Part shown: in pieces, positions 26,473 through 35,099 of the stretch
Layout of the letters: each line of letters begins with the position of its first letter
How positions within the stretch are numbered: the stretch's first letter is position 1
From: a bacterium
GTDB taxonomy: Bacteria; Pseudomonadota; Alphaproteobacteria; Micavibrionales; UBA2020
Assembly: GCA_029945425.1 (NCBI GenBank)
Contig: JAQSDV010000002.1
Coordinates: forward strand, 248,001-312,000
Reading direction: 5' to 3'
Length of the DNA: 64,000 nucleotides
Program-made: the position numbers and the translations under genes
The notes under the pieces: model-generated
Database searches by the model: none
What the model saw: the letters and a program-made list of their open reading frames with translations, nothing else
Told to the model about the DNA's origin: nothing

Positions 26473-27209
26473 CCCCATACCTTCCACATTGTGCGAATGC
26501 TGAGACAGATCACCAGAATGCCAACGGCGATCATGAACGGCTTCACCGGAATGCGTTTCGTCAGGTATGCCGCGATGGGTGCGGCCAGCACGCCGCCGAT
26601 GGCGAGACCGACAATCACTTGCGGATGCGAAAAGCCGATGGTGAACAGGAAGGTGAGGGATGCGGCCAGCGTCACGAAAAATTCGGCGGCATTCACCGAT
26701 CCGACCGTGTTGCGCACATCCTGCCCGCGCGCGACAAGGTTAGATGCCACAATCGGGCCCCAGCCGCCGCCGCCGACGGTATCGATCAGCGCGCCGAAGA
26801 ACCCCAGCGGCGTGATGTGCTTGTTCACTTCCTTTTGCGGAATTTTCTTGAAGGCCTTGAAGATGATGACGATGCCCATCAGCAACAGGTAGCCCGCGAT
26901 ATAGGGCTTGATGATGTCGCCGTCCAGTTGCGTCAAAATATATGCGCCGACAACCGCGCCCGCCACGCCCGGCACGACCAGCTGCTTGAACAGTTTTTTA
27001 TGCACGTTGCCGAAGATATGGTGCGACGCCGCCGATGCGCCCGTCGAAAAACATTCGGCGGCGTGGACGGTGGAACTGACGACCGCAGGCGGCAAACCCA
27101 TACCGAGTAATATGCTAGAGGCCGTGACACCATAGGCCATGCCCAGCGATCCGTCGATCAGCTGTGCTATAAAACCTGCGGCGATGAAGAAAAAAAGATC
27201 GTCTGTCAT
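26469..27209 (-). CDS. TSUP-family (TauE/SafE) membrane permease
   Basis: The 246-residue protein has about eight membrane helices and the repeated TSUP pattern: FIAQLIDGSLGMAYGVTASS early and GFFGALIDTVGGGGWGPIV in the second half. The family exports sulfite, sulfoacetate or related anions, and the substrate here cannot be assigned. Sulfur-related genes nearby include cysK, 2 kb away. It is translationally coupled to ubiE by a four-base overlap. Confidence 0.88.
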   Translation of the reverse strand: MTDDLFFFIAAGFIAQLIDGSLGMAYGVTASSILLGMGLPPAVVSSTVHAAECFSTGASAASHHIFGNVHKKLFKQLVVPGVAGAVVGAYILTQLDGDIIKPYIAGYLLLMGIVIIFKAFKKIPQKEVNKHITPLGFFGALIDTVGGGGWGPIVASNLVARGQDVRNTVGSVNAAEFFVTLAASLTFLFTIGFSHPQVIVGLAIGGVLAAPIAAYLTKRIPVKPFMIAVGILVICLSIRTMWKVWG

Positions 27210-27240
27210 GGGGGCAGGATAGGCAGAGCGCGGCCTATGG

Positions 27241-28806
27241 TCAACGCCTAATTACCTTGGAAATCAGCTTTATAATGAAGGATTTAAGCCCTGCTTCCCC
27301 GAAGATCAGGACGGCGGGCAGGGCGATGATGCCGAATGCCGCGCCACCGACCGCGATATCGGTCAGCGACATCCATTTCTGCGCCATGTCGAGCGGCAGG
27401 TATTGTTCGCGCAACCAGATCGCGGCGAGTGCTGCACCGACAGACGGCACGGCAATCGCAAGGCTGCGCCCGAAGGCACCGAGCAGCGGCAGGAACGGCG
27501 GCGCGTCATGCAATTTGCGGGCAAAGAGCAGCGTCGCCAGCGCGTTCACCGTCATCGCCATCACGCCCGCCATCGCAAGACCATCGACCGAAAACGCTTT
27601 CGACATTTGCAGGTAAAGCGGAATGGCGGCAACCGACAGCACGCTGCCCAAAATCATCGGGCGGATGGTGTCGCCGCGCGCGTAGAAGGCGCGGGAAATA
27701 ATCTGCTGCACAATCCAGCCCGGAATGGCGAAGGCGAGCAGGGCGGTCAGCCCCGCCACAATCATCGTATCGGTCGATGTGAATTTACCGTGTTCGTAGA
27801 CAAGCGCGACGATGGGCTGCGCCAGCGCGAAGAAGCCCGCGCCTGCCAGCACCGACAGCGCGATACCTGTTTTCAGCGTGCCGAGCAGCGTTTTGTTCAA
27901 TTCAACCGTCTTACCCTCCGCCCATAATTTCGACAGGGTGGGCAGGGCGGCTGCGCCAATCGCCTGACCGATCACCGCAATCGGCACCTGCATCAACCGG
28001 CGGGCGTAGGAAATATGGGCGACTGTGCCCGTCGCCAGCAGCGCGCCGAACCAGCGGCCATACCATTCATCCAGCGTCAGCAGCGTCGTGCCGAACATCA
28101 GCGGCGCGGCAATCGCCAGATATATAAGGAAGTTTTTATCTAATGGCGCGATGCGGATTTTCAGCGGGATATGCTTGTAACTGAACAGCACCGGCATCAG
28201 GAACGGACCCAATACGGCGCCGATCAGCGTACCGATCGAAAAACCCGCGATGCCGTAAGTGTCATACAGCAACACGCCGCCAAGAATGGTACAGAGGTTA
28301 TACACCAGCGGCGCGAGCGCGGCGGCATAGAAATGCTTGTGCGCCAGCAGCACGGCCTGAATGATGCCGCCGATGATGAAGAAGATTTGGGCGGGCAGAA
28401 CGATGCGCGTCAGCGCGATGGTCGCTTGCGTCGTCGGTTCATCGAAATTCGGGAACTGGAAACGGATCAGCGGGTCGGCGTAATACCACAGCAGCCCCGT
28501 CATCAGCACGACCAGCGCGCCCATATTGCCCAGCAGCGTCGCCATCAATTTCTGCGCCGCCGCTTCGCCGTTTTTCGCCATGATGCGGTGATAGAGGGGG
28601 ATGAAGGCGATGGAAAGCTCGCCGCCCGCCAGCATGTTGTTCAAAATATCGGGGATCTGGAACGCGGCATAAAAGGCATCGGTCGTGCCGCTCGCCCCGA
28701 ACTTGTAGGCCAGCAGCATTTCCCGCACATAGCCCAGCAGGCGGGAGGCCAGGATACTGACCGCCAGAATCATGGCAGCGGTGGCGATGTTCTCGGTTTT
28801 TTTCAT
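27241..28806 (-). CDS. murJ: lipid II flippase MurJ
   Basis: The 521-residue MOP-superfamily protein has about fourteen membrane helices. It has the N-terminal signature ASRLLGYVREMLLAYKFGASGTTDAFYAAFQIPDIL in pieces across residues 20-55, and LPTLSKLWAEG, typical of MurJ/MviN. It moves lipid-linked peptidoglycan precursor to the periplasmic side. It sits alone on its strand, 31 bases from the TSUP gene, and is divergent from the secreted protein at 28945. Confidence 0.95.
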   Translation of the reverse strand: MKKTENIATAAMILAVSILASRLLGYVREMLLAYKFGASGTTDAFYAAFQIPDILNNMLAGGELSIAFIPLYHRIMAKNGEAAAQKLMATLLGNMGALVVLMTGLLWYYADPLIRFQFPNFDEPTTQATIALTRIVLPAQIFFIIGGIIQAVLLAHKHFYAAALAPLVYNLCTILGGVLLYDTYGIAGFSIGTLIGAVLGPFLMPVLFSYKHIPLKIRIAPLDKNFLIYLAIAAPLMFGTTLLTLDEWYGRWFGALLATGTVAHISYARRLMQVPIAVIGQAIGAAALPTLSKLWAEGKTVELNKTLLGTLKTGIALSVLAGAGFFALAQPIVALVYEHGKFTSTDTMIVAGLTALLAFAIPGWIVQQIISRAFYARGDTIRPMILGSVLSVAAIPLYLQMSKAFSVDGLAMAGVMAMTVNALATLLFARKLHDAPPFLPLLGAFGRSLAIAVPSVGAALAAIWLREQYLPLDMAQKWMSLTDIAVGGAAFGIIALPAVLIFGEAGLKSFIIKLISKVIRR

Positions 28807-28944
28807 AAGGTGCGGGTTGCCGGTCTTATTATGCTCTTATGGGACATGATACAGAAAAACATGACCGAAAACAGCCTTTTAGTCTATTCCCAAGAATCCA
28901 AAAACAGGCCACAATCAGGGACGAGATTGAAGGAGTTTCAAGGT

Positions 28945-29646
28945 ATGAAGAAAATACTCGCCGCCGCCATCGTTGCCCTGTCGCTGACCGCGGTTGCGCC
29001 TGCGGCCAAGGCCGACACATTCGTGTGGAAAGACGTTGTGAACGATTACACCATGTCCTTCCCCGATGTCTGGCGCATCCAGACGCCGGATGACGCATAT
29101 ACGCGCCTCCGCATCGCTGGCCCCTTGGGCGAAGACCATGCCACCTGCCGCATGCAGGTCCATCATGATGGCCGTTTGCAGATTTATCCCAAATACCTCC
29201 TCGACAAAGCGGTCAGCCTGACGCTGAACCGCGATTTCTGGGAGACCCGCGTAAGCGAATACAACAATGCCCGCATCCTTGATTTCTATGACCCTGCCAG
29301 CCTCGGCGGCAAGGGCGACGCGACCGCGGTGCAGATCGCGTTCGAACAGGAAACCGGCGACGGCGTGTCCAAAATGCGCGGCTTCATGATCGGCAGCGTC
29401 TATGGGCCGAACCGTTACGAAATCACCTGCGCGGCGAAATCGGAAGTTTACGAGCGCTGGAACGGCTTGTTCCTCAGCATCATCGACTCCGTCGAACTGC
29501 AGTCGAAATACCATCCGTTCCCGACGGGCTATTATCGCGGCTTCCTGCGCGACCCGAAACTCGTGCTGCCGACCGACAAGCCCGGCACGCGCGACGAAAA
29601 GGCCGGCAAGCCCTTCTTCGCCCTGCGGAGCCCGTATCACCATTAA
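28945..29646 (+). CDS. secreted protein of unknown function
   Basis: The 233-residue protein has a clear signal peptide (MKKILAAAIVALSLTAVAPAAKA). The mature domain starts WKDVVNDYTMSFPDVWRIQTP, then HATCRMQVHHDGR and ARILDFYDP, and later YEITCAAKSEVYERW. Two cysteines may form a disulfide. The opening pattern (folded strands around FPxxW) resembles PsbP/Mog1-like domains, but I would not assign a function. AAGGAG nine bases upstream fixes the ATG at 28945, although the frame is open much further upstream. Confidence 0.75.
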   Translation: MKKILAAAIVALSLTAVAPAAKADTFVWKDVVNDYTMSFPDVWRIQTPDDAYTRLRIAGPLGEDHATCRMQVHHDGRLQIYPKYLLDKAVSLTLNRDFWETRVSEYNNARILDFYDPASLGGKGDATAVQIAFEQETGDGVSKMRGFMIGSVYGPNRYEITCAAKSEVYERWNGLFLSIIDSVELQSKYHPFPTGYYRGFLRDPKLVLPTDKPGTRDEKAGKPFFALRSPYHH

Positions 29647-30418
29647 TACGCAGCTTTCCTATTGTGCGGAAACGGTCCGGAAACACGATCCGGACCGTTT
29701 CCTTTTAACGCTGCTGGCAAGGCCCGCCGCGCGCGACGGATTGTTCGTTCTGTACGCCTTTAACTACGAAATCGCCAAGACGCGCGAGGTGGTGACCGAA
29801 ACCCGCCTCGGCCTGATACGCCTGCAATGGTGGCGTGACGCGATTGCCGCGATCTATGACGGCAAGCCGCCGCTGAAGCATGAAGTGGTGGAACCGCTGG
29901 CCGCCATCATCCGCCAATATAACCTGCCGCGCGAATTGTTCGATAACCTGCTCTATGCCCGCGAATTCGACCTCGAGGACAAACTGCCCGCGACGCTGGA
30001 GGGCATGAAGCATTACGCCGATTTCACCACGACGCCGCTGCTGAAACTAACGTTGATGGTCGAGGGCAAACAGGCGACGGAAGAGGACATCAAAGCCGCA
30101 GCGACATCATATGCGCTGGCCGGATTGCTGCGCGCCGTCGTTGTTCATTCCAAACAACGCCGCTGTTACCTGCCCGAAGACCTGCTGCACAAGGCGGAAA
30201 CAAACCAGTATGCGCTGTTCGACGGCAAGGAATTCGAGAAGCTGAAACCCGTGGTGAAGGCGGTGGTGGATGCCGCGAAAACATCCTCGCCGCTGCTGCC
30301 TGCAAAACTGGCCGCAATGTATCTGCGCCAGATCGAAAAGGCGGATTATAATCTGCTGTCATCCGCGCTGAAATTGCCGCCGCCGCTGATGGCGCTGCGG
30401 TTGTGGTGGGCTTCTTAA
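29642..30418 (+). CDS. squalene/phytoene synthase-family protein (NDUFAF6-like)
   Basis: About 258 residues match the trans-isoprenyl synthase-like family, including [35 protein letters not shown] and [16 protein letters not shown]. Only part of the catalytic Asp-rich motifs of true squalene synthases is kept, as in the NDUFAF6 group that assists complex I assembly. No ATG, GTG or TTG precedes the conserved N-terminus without running deep into the upstream gene. ATC at 29636 or ATT at 29642, behind GCGGAG at 29625-29630, are the likely starts; the coordinate given is a choice between them. The gene overlaps the upstream stop codon, and a strong hairpin lies inside its first 20 codons. Confidence 0.8.
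   Translation: MNTQLSYCAETVRKHDPDRFLLTLLARPAARDGLFVLYAFNYEIAKTREVVTETRLGLIRLQWWRDAIAAIYDGKPPLKHEVVEPLAAIIRQYNLPRELFDNLLYAREFDLEDKLPATLEGMKHYADFTTTPLLKLTLMVEGKQATEEDIKAAATSYALAGLLRAVVVHSKQRRCYLPEDLLHKAETNQYALFDGKEFEKLKPVVKAVVDAAKTSSPLLPAKLAAMYLRQIEKADYNLLSSALKLPPPLMALRLWWAS
29668..29706 (+). terminator. terminator-like hairpin inside the NDUFAF6-like coding region
   Basis: A perfect 13-base stem (29668-29680 with 29690-29702) around a 9-base loop is followed by TTTT at 29703-29706. It has the form of an intrinsic terminator for the secreted protein gene ending at 29646, yet the same bases encode the conserved [13 protein letters not shown] segment of the next protein. Whether it terminates, attenuates or only folds in mRNA is unknown. 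Confidence 0.65.
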
Positions 30419-31791
30419 GCAGCGGCCTTGTAATTCTTCAGCCAGCCATCCAGATCTGCGAGCGCGCGCACGGCATAGGCGCGTCTGCGGTCGCGGCTTT
30501 CGACTTTCTTTTTGCCTTCCTGCACCAAACCCGTTTCATCGATCGGCGGGAACAGGCCGAAATTGACGTTCATGGGCTGGAATGTTTCAGCCTCGGCACC
30601 CGTCGTGATGTGGTTCAGCAACGCGCCCATCGCGGTCGTGACGGGCGGGGTTTCGACGGCTTTGCCGTGATATTCAGCAGCGGCAAAGCGCCCAGCCATC
30701 AGGCCGACTGCCGCGCTTTCGACGTAGCCTTCGCAACCCGTCACCTGACCCGCGAAACGCAAACGCGGCTGCACCTTCAGGCGCAAGGCGGCATCGAGCA
30801 GTTTCGGGCTGTTGATAAAGGTATTGCGGTGAATGCCGCCCAGCCGCGCGAATTCGGCATTTTCAAGGCCGGGGATCATGCGCAGGATGCGCGTCTGTTC
30901 GCCGTATTTCATCTTCGTCTGGAAACCGACGATATTGTAAAGCGTGCCGAGTTTATTGTCCTGACGCAGCTGCACCACGGCCCAGGGGCGGCGGCTCATT
31001 TTGGGGTTGTCCAAACCGACGGGTTTCATGGGGCCGAAGCGCAAGGTATCGCGCCCGCGTTCCGCCATGACTTCGATGGGCAGGCATCCTTCGAAATAGG
31101 GCGTGTCTTTTTCCCATTCCTTGAATTCGGTTTTTTCGGCCGCCAGCAGCGCGTCGATAAAGGCGTAGTAATCTTCTTTCGCATCAAACGCACAGTTGAT
31201 GTAATCCTTGCCGGTGCCGCCGGGGCCGGGCTTGTCGTAGCGCGACTGGAACCATGCTTTTTCCATGTCGATGGATTCAGTGAACACGATGGGCGCAATC
31301 GCGTCGAAAAACGCAAGGCTCTGTTCGTTGGTGATTTCCAGCACAGCCTTCGACAGCGCGGGCGAGGTAAGGGGGCCGGTCGATATAATGACGCTGTCCC
31401 AATCCGATGGTGGCAGGCCCGCGACTTCGCCACGCTCGACGGTGACCAGCGGATGGTTTTTCAGTTTGTCGGTCACATCCTGCGAAAACAAATCGCGGTC
31501 GACGGCAAGGGCGGACCCCGCCGGAACCTTGTTGCGGTCGCCCGCGCCCATGATGAGCGAATTCGCGCGGCGCATTTCTTCATGCAGCAACCCGACCGCG
31601 TTATATTCCCAGTCGTCGGAGCGGAAGGAATTGGAGCAAACCAGTTCGGCAAAGTTATCCGTGCTGTGTGCTTCGGTTTTCTGCACGGGGCGCATTTCGT
31701 GGATGACCACGGGCACGCCGGCATTGACCAGCTGCCATGCCGCTTCCGACCCCGCCATGCCGGCGCCGATGATGTGAACAGGCTTCTTCAT
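30415..31791 (-). CDS. trmFO: methylenetetrahydrofolate-tRNA-(uracil-5-)-methyltransferase
   Basis: The 458-residue flavoprotein makes 5-methyluridine at tRNA position 54 using methylenetetrahydrofolate. The N-terminal FAD motif is [38 protein letters not shown] and [27 protein letters not shown] stretches (in parts) are diagnostic for TrmFO rather than GidA/MnmG. It converges on the NDUFAF6-like gene with a four-base stop overlap. Confidence 0.96.
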   Translation of the reverse strand: MKKPVHIIGAGMAGSEAAWQLVNAGVPVVIHEMRPVQKTEAHSTDNFAELVCSNSFRSDDWEYNAVGLLHEEMRRANSLIMGAGDRNKVPAGSALAVDRDLFSQDVTDKLKNHPLVTVERGEVAGLPPSDWDSVIISTGPLTSPALSKAVLEITNEQSLAFFDAIAPIVFTESIDMEKAWFQSRYDKPGPGGTGKDYINCAFDAKEDYYAFIDALLAAEKTEFKEWEKDTPYFEGCLPIEVMAERGRDTLRFGPMKPVGLDNPKMSRRPWAVVQLRQDNKLGTLYNIVGFQTKMKYGEQTRILRMIPGLENAEFARLGGIHRNTFINSPKLLDAALRLKVQPRLRFAGQVTGCEGYVESAAVGLMAGRFAAAEYHGKAVETPPVTTAMGALLNHITTGAEAETFQPMNVNFGLFPPIDETGLVQEGKKKVESRDRRRAYAVRALADLDGWLKNYKAAA

Positions 31792-31834
31792 GCCGCATCA
31801 AATACCACGATAGGGCGGGGTTTTCAATAATATT

Positions 31835-32527
31835 TTATTCTTCGATTTTGGGCATATCCCCGGGGCAAAGGCCGGATTCATACTTATAATTCTCGAGAGT
31901 ATCGATATCGCTCTGCCTTGCGCGGCGCGTGTCGACCAGTTTCTGTACCATCGGCCTCACATAGGCGATGACTTCCTCGACAATGCGTTTGGTGTTTTTC
32001 GGCGTTTCATATTGGGGGTAAGGCCCCTGACCGGCGACGCCGCGCAGATACCACAGAATCTCCATTTTAAGCTTCGGCAGGTATTCCTTGATGACCTTGA
32101 GGTCGGCGGCGACATGACGTTCCTCGTGCATCTTGGTGACCTTGAAATGGCATTCGGACGTTTGCAATTCCTTGCCGATAAAAATGGTGGGGGTATAGGT
32201 GATGACCATTTCGACGCTCTCGACGTAAATGCAGGTGTTGCCCGCATTGTCCGAAAGCCCGTTGTACTTCACATTATAACTGCCGCCCCCGACGCCGGCC
32301 TCCGTCAGACCGAACACGCGCCATTTGCGCGTCGTATCGGAGATATGCGTTGCGTCCTTGTTGCCTTTCATCGTATCGGTCAGCGCCTTGATGGGCGCGC
32401 CGGTGATGTATTCGGGCTTGCTCGGCTTGAAGATGACATCCACGGTCGGGATAGCGTCGGGCACAGGGCAAACTGTCAATTGCGCGAGAAGGAAGCTTTT
32501 CGCCAGCATAAGCGGAAGATCGAGCAT
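31835..32527 (-). CDS. exported HExxH protein, paralog 3 (DUF922-like)
   Basis: This 230-residue protein is the last of three tandem paralogs. A short hydrophobic N-terminus (MLDLPLMLAKSFLLAQL) precedes a conserved CP-x-P-VDV strand region. Then come CIYVESVEMVITYTPTIFI and CHFKVTKMHEERHVAADL, whose HEERH is a zinc-metallopeptidase-type HExxH. The C-terminal third is helical and ends with a conserved cysteine (GLCPGDMPK). The overall plan recalls DUF922 predicted secreted Zn-proteases, an assignment by pattern only. Its ATG shares one base with the upstream paralog stop (TAATG). Confidence 0.7.
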   Translation of the reverse strand: MLDLPLMLAKSFLLAQLTVCPVPDAIPTVDVIFKPSKPEYITGAPIKALTDTMKGNKDATHISDTTRKWRVFGLTEAGVGGGSYNVKYNGLSDNAGNTCIYVESVEMVITYTPTIFIGKELQTSECHFKVTKMHEERHVAADLKVIKEYLPKLKMEILWYLRGVAGQGPYPQYETPKNTKRIVEEVIAYVRPMVQKLVDTRRARQSDIDTLENYKYESGLCPGDMPKIEE

Positions 32528-33201
32528 TATTCCCCTTCATCCGCGCACATCGCGCCTTCGCGTTCGTAATTGCTTTGCGTGTCGAACTGCGCCTGCATCT
32601 GGCGGCGGGTTTCAATCATCTGTTCCATCAGCGGGTCGGCGAAGCGCTGTACCTCCGCCAGCATTGCATCCTGAACCATTTGCAGCTGTGACTGGTCGAA
32701 CGGGCCTTGCGGGGAGATCTGGTTGACATAGGCCTGAATTTTTTTCTTCAGGTAAGGCGCATAGTCGTTGAAAACCTGCAGGTCGGTGCCGACATGGCGT
32801 TGTTCATGCGCCAGCGTGACGGTGTAGCGGCAGCGGTTGCTCATGTAATCGGAAGCGACGTAAATGACCGGCGTATAGACGATATCGATGTTGACGTCGG
32901 AAATCTGGGTGCAGGCAGTGCCGTCGGGGAATAGCGCCTGCTGGAAATTCGAGCTGAAAAGATTCTCGATCTGGCTGAGCGTGAGGCCGCCCAGATGCCA
33001 GCCTGGTTCGGTCGCGAGCGATGAGTCAGGGTTATTGGCAAAACCGGCGGTCAGTTCCTGATGTGTCATGCTGGTGTCGAGCGGCGCATCGGACGCGCTG
33101 ATCGTCACGTCTACTGTCGGCGCGCCGAAATTGGGGCAACTGCCGGACATGCCGGCGAGCAGGAACAGGGCGGGCAGGGATATGGGGTCAAAACCGATCA
33201 T
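32527..33201 (-). CDS. exported HExxH protein, paralog 2 (DUF922-like)
   Basis: The 224-residue protein is the middle of three tandem paralogs. It starts with a hydrophobic segment (SLPALFLLAGMSGS) and has the same order as its neighbours: CPNFGAPTVDVTIS, ISDVNIDIVYTPVIYVASDY, then CRYTVTLAHEQRHVGTDL with HEQRH. A helical region and a late cysteine (AMCADEGE) follow. The zinc-type motif and three conserved cysteine positions are kept. It lies 18 bases after paralog 1 and is translationally coupled to paralog 3. Confidence 0.7.
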   Translation of the reverse strand: MIGFDPISLPALFLLAGMSGSCPNFGAPTVDVTISASDAPLDTSMTHQELTAGFANNPDSSLATEPGWHLGGLTLSQIENLFSSNFQQALFPDGTACTQISDVNIDIVYTPVIYVASDYMSNRCRYTVTLAHEQRHVGTDLQVFNDYAPYLKKKIQAYVNQISPQGPFDQSQLQMVQDAMLAEVQRFADPLMEQMIETRRQMQAQFDTQSNYEREGAMCADEGE

Positions 33202-33219
33202 ATCCCTATTCGACCATAT

Positions 33220-33927
33220 CTATTTATTGCCGTCAAATTTGGGGAACTGGCCGGGGCAAAGGGCGGTATCACGCAGGTAATTCGCCTCGGTATCGATCTC
33301 CCCCTGCCGTTTTCGGCGCAACACGACCAGCCGGTCGAAAACGGGTTTCAGGTCTTCGTTGATTTGGGCCATCATGCGCTTTTGCATATCGGGCGATGCT
33401 GCATAGGGAAAAGGCCCTTTCGCGCCCATGCGCTGAACGCTGTTGCGGATGCTTTTGGCGATATCGGGAAAGAAATCGCTGAAGGTGCGCACATCGGTTT
33501 GCACATGGCGTTTTTCGTGCATGAGCGTCGCGGAATAGCGGCAGCCCATATCCTTGTAATCCTGCGCGATGTAAATTTTCGGGGCGTACTGAACTTCGTA
33601 TTCCACCTTGTCTACCGACAGGCAGGCGGTGTTGTTTTTATAGTCGGGCAGAATATTGAACGACATTTTCGTCTGCGCGGACAGGCCGCCTTCGCTTACC
33701 ACGGTCACGCCGCTCACCATCCAGTGTCCGTCGGTAGAAAGGGTGGAGTCGGGGTCAAGGCCGTATTTCGCGGTCAACTGCTGCGCCGTCAGGTTGGTGA
33801 CATAGGCGCTGTCGCGCTGGTCGAGGCGCACATCGACATCGACCGCGCCCTGCACGGGGCAGGCAGGCGCGGATGCCAGCATCATGATTGTCGCGAAGGC
33901 GGGGGCGAGCGTTTCAAAAACGGGCAT
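33220..33927 (-). CDS. exported HExxH protein, paralog 1 (DUF922-like)
   Basis: The 235-residue protein has an N-terminal export segment (TLAPAFATIMMLASAPA), then CPVQGAVDVDVRLDQRDSAY. ACLSVDKVEYEVQYAPKIYI and CRYSATLMHEKRHVQTDVRTF with HEKRH follow. The helical C-terminus ends ALCPGQFPKFDG. It aligns along its length with the two genes downstream, so the trio arose by tandem duplication. AAGGA precedes the ATG. It begins nine bases after the L,D-transpeptidase gene, which points to a shared envelope role. Confidence 0.7.
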   Translation of the reverse strand: MPVFETLAPAFATIMMLASAPACPVQGAVDVDVRLDQRDSAYVTNLTAQQLTAKYGLDPDSTLSTDGHWMVSGVTVVSEGGLSAQTKMSFNILPDYKNNTACLSVDKVEYEVQYAPKIYIAQDYKDMGCRYSATLMHEKRHVQTDVRTFSDFFPDIAKSIRNSVQRMGAKGPFPYAASPDMQKRMMAQINEDLKPVFDRLVVLRRKRQGEIDTEANYLRDTALCPGQFPKFDGNK

Positions 33928-33936
33928 GGGTATCCT

Positions 33937-34482
33937 TTAAGGGGAGATGGTAATGGGCGTGCCTTCGCGGACCACTTCCCACAATTCCCGCATGTCACTG
34001 TCGCTGACGGCGATGCAGCCATCCGTCCAGTCCTTGTCCTTGTTATACTTCCAGAACATCCAGAATTTCATGTTCGGCTTGCCGTGGATAAAAATGTTAC
34101 CGCCGGGGTTGATGCCCTTTTTCTCCGCGTTTTTCAAATCTTCTTCGCTGGGGTAGGAAATGCGCAGCGAGCGGTAATAATGGCTGTTGCCGTTGCGCAG
34201 GTCGATGGTGTACTTGCCCTCCGGCGTGCGGCCGTCGCCTTCTTTTTCCTTATGGCCTTCGGGGAATCGGCCGAGGGAGACTTTATAGCTGGTGATAACC
34301 TTGCCCTCGGCGTCGAACAGCACCATCAGGCGGTCTTTTTTAAGAACCTCGATGGTCGCCACTTCCTGCGTGAATTTCGGCTTGTACGAGCGGGATGAAT
34401 ATTCGCCCTGCTGCGCGTTCATCGCGGCGGCGGGGGTGGAAAGGGCGAACAGGACCAGAAGGGCAAAAAAGACGTGTTTCAT
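33937..34482 (-). CDS. L,D-transpeptidase-fold protein (YafK-like)
   Basis: The 181-residue secreted protein has a signal peptide (MKHVFFALLVLFALSTPAAA). Its YkuD-fold catalytic domain carries EGDGRTPEGKYTI, FIHGKPN and the cysteine motif WTDGCIAVSDSDM. The TDGC form, in place of SHGC, is typical of the YafK/DpaA branch. In E. coli that branch cleaves lipoprotein-peptidoglycan links rather than making 3-3 crosslinks. A peptidoglycan role is likely, but the reaction is inferred. It sits in the middle of a six-gene minus-strand run. Confidence 0.85.
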   Translation of the reverse strand: MKHVFFALLVLFALSTPAAAMNAQQGEYSSRSYKPKFTQEVATIEVLKKDRLMVLFDAEGKVITSYKVSLGRFPEGHKEKEGDGRTPEGKYTIDLRNGNSHYYRSLRISYPSEEDLKNAEKKGINPGGNIFIHGKPNMKFWMFWKYNKDKDWTDGCIAVSDSDMRELWEVVREGTPITISP

Positions 34483-34508
34483 GGATTTATAATAACATTC
34501 CAGCCGAT

Positions 34509-35099
34509 TCAGGCAATTGCCGTTTTCTGCTGCCGGCGCAGCAGCAGAAAGGCGGTCATGGCGCTGTTGGAGATAACCATGACGACGGGGTAAAGCCATG
34601 TCGACGGCGTGTAATGCTCGATCGCCGCAAGGGAGAGAAGGGCACCGACGGCGAACCAGCCATAGCCAGCTGCCGGTTCCTCGAACGGTTTGTCGATAGC
34701 CTTGCGGATCGTGGGCAGGTATCCGACGCAATCGATGATGCAGACAAGAATGACCGACCAGATCGGCGTTTCGGTCACGATCCAGAGGGGGATAGCGGAT
34801 AGCGATACGGCCAGCGTCACCCAGTCGCCCGTTTTATAGCTGCGGTCACCGCGCTGCCAGCCGATAAAGACGAGGATGAAACAGGTGGCACAAGCAAAGC
34901 CGCGCGCCCATGCGCCGGGTCCAGCGCCTTCTGCTACCTGCGCCGCGAAGCCAACGGCGGAAATGCAGCCCCAGATCAGCCATGAAAAAGCATGCGGCTT
35001 CGCGCCGTCGCGGTAGATGCTGCGGAAATAAAAGAAGCGCGAGATGAAAACGGTGCTGGTCGCCAGCGCGCCAAAGATTTGCAGGTGGCTCATCATCAT
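34509..35099 (-). CDS. polytopic membrane protein, KPHAFSW family, copy 2
   Basis: The 196-residue protein has about six membrane helices and the motif KPHAFSWLIWGCISAVGFAAQ (in two parts) near residue 33. It also contains WSVILVCIIDCVGYLPTIRKA. I do not know its function. It is the close paralog of the gene just upstream, and its ATG overlaps that stop by four bases. Paired helices with a repeated W-x-V-I-L-V-C-x-I-D-x-x-G-Y-L-P-T motif suggest a transporter-like or sensor-like membrane core. Confidence 0.7.
   Translation of the reverse strand: MMMSHLQIFGALATSTVFISRFFYFRSIYRDGAKPHAFSWLIWGCISAVGFAAQVAEGAGPGAWARGFACATCFILVFIGWQRGDRSYKTGDWVTLAVSLSAIPLWIVTETPIWSVILVCIIDCVGYLPTIRKAIDKPFEEPAAGYGWFAVGALLSLAAIEHYTPSTWLYPVVMVISNSAMTAFLLLRRQQKTAIA

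Noticed and set aside
28171..28944. Upstream extension of the secreted protein frame at 28945
   Set aside because: It runs antisense through murJ. The signal peptide and AAGGAG place the start at 28945.
29402..29641. An ATG at 29402 as the start of the NDUFAF6-like gene
   Set aside because: It would add about 80 residues of Arg/Ser-rich sequence that merely reads the upstream secreted protein gene out of frame.
30403..31830. A 475-codon plus-strand frame opposite trmFO
   Set aside because: trmFO on the other strand has full family motifs. The antisense translation is low-complexity His/Arg/Phe-rich sequence.
33067..34398. A long plus-strand frame opposite the HExxH and L,D-transpeptidase genes
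   Set aside because: The minus-strand genes have signal peptides, catalytic motifs and ribosome binding sites. The antisense frame has none.
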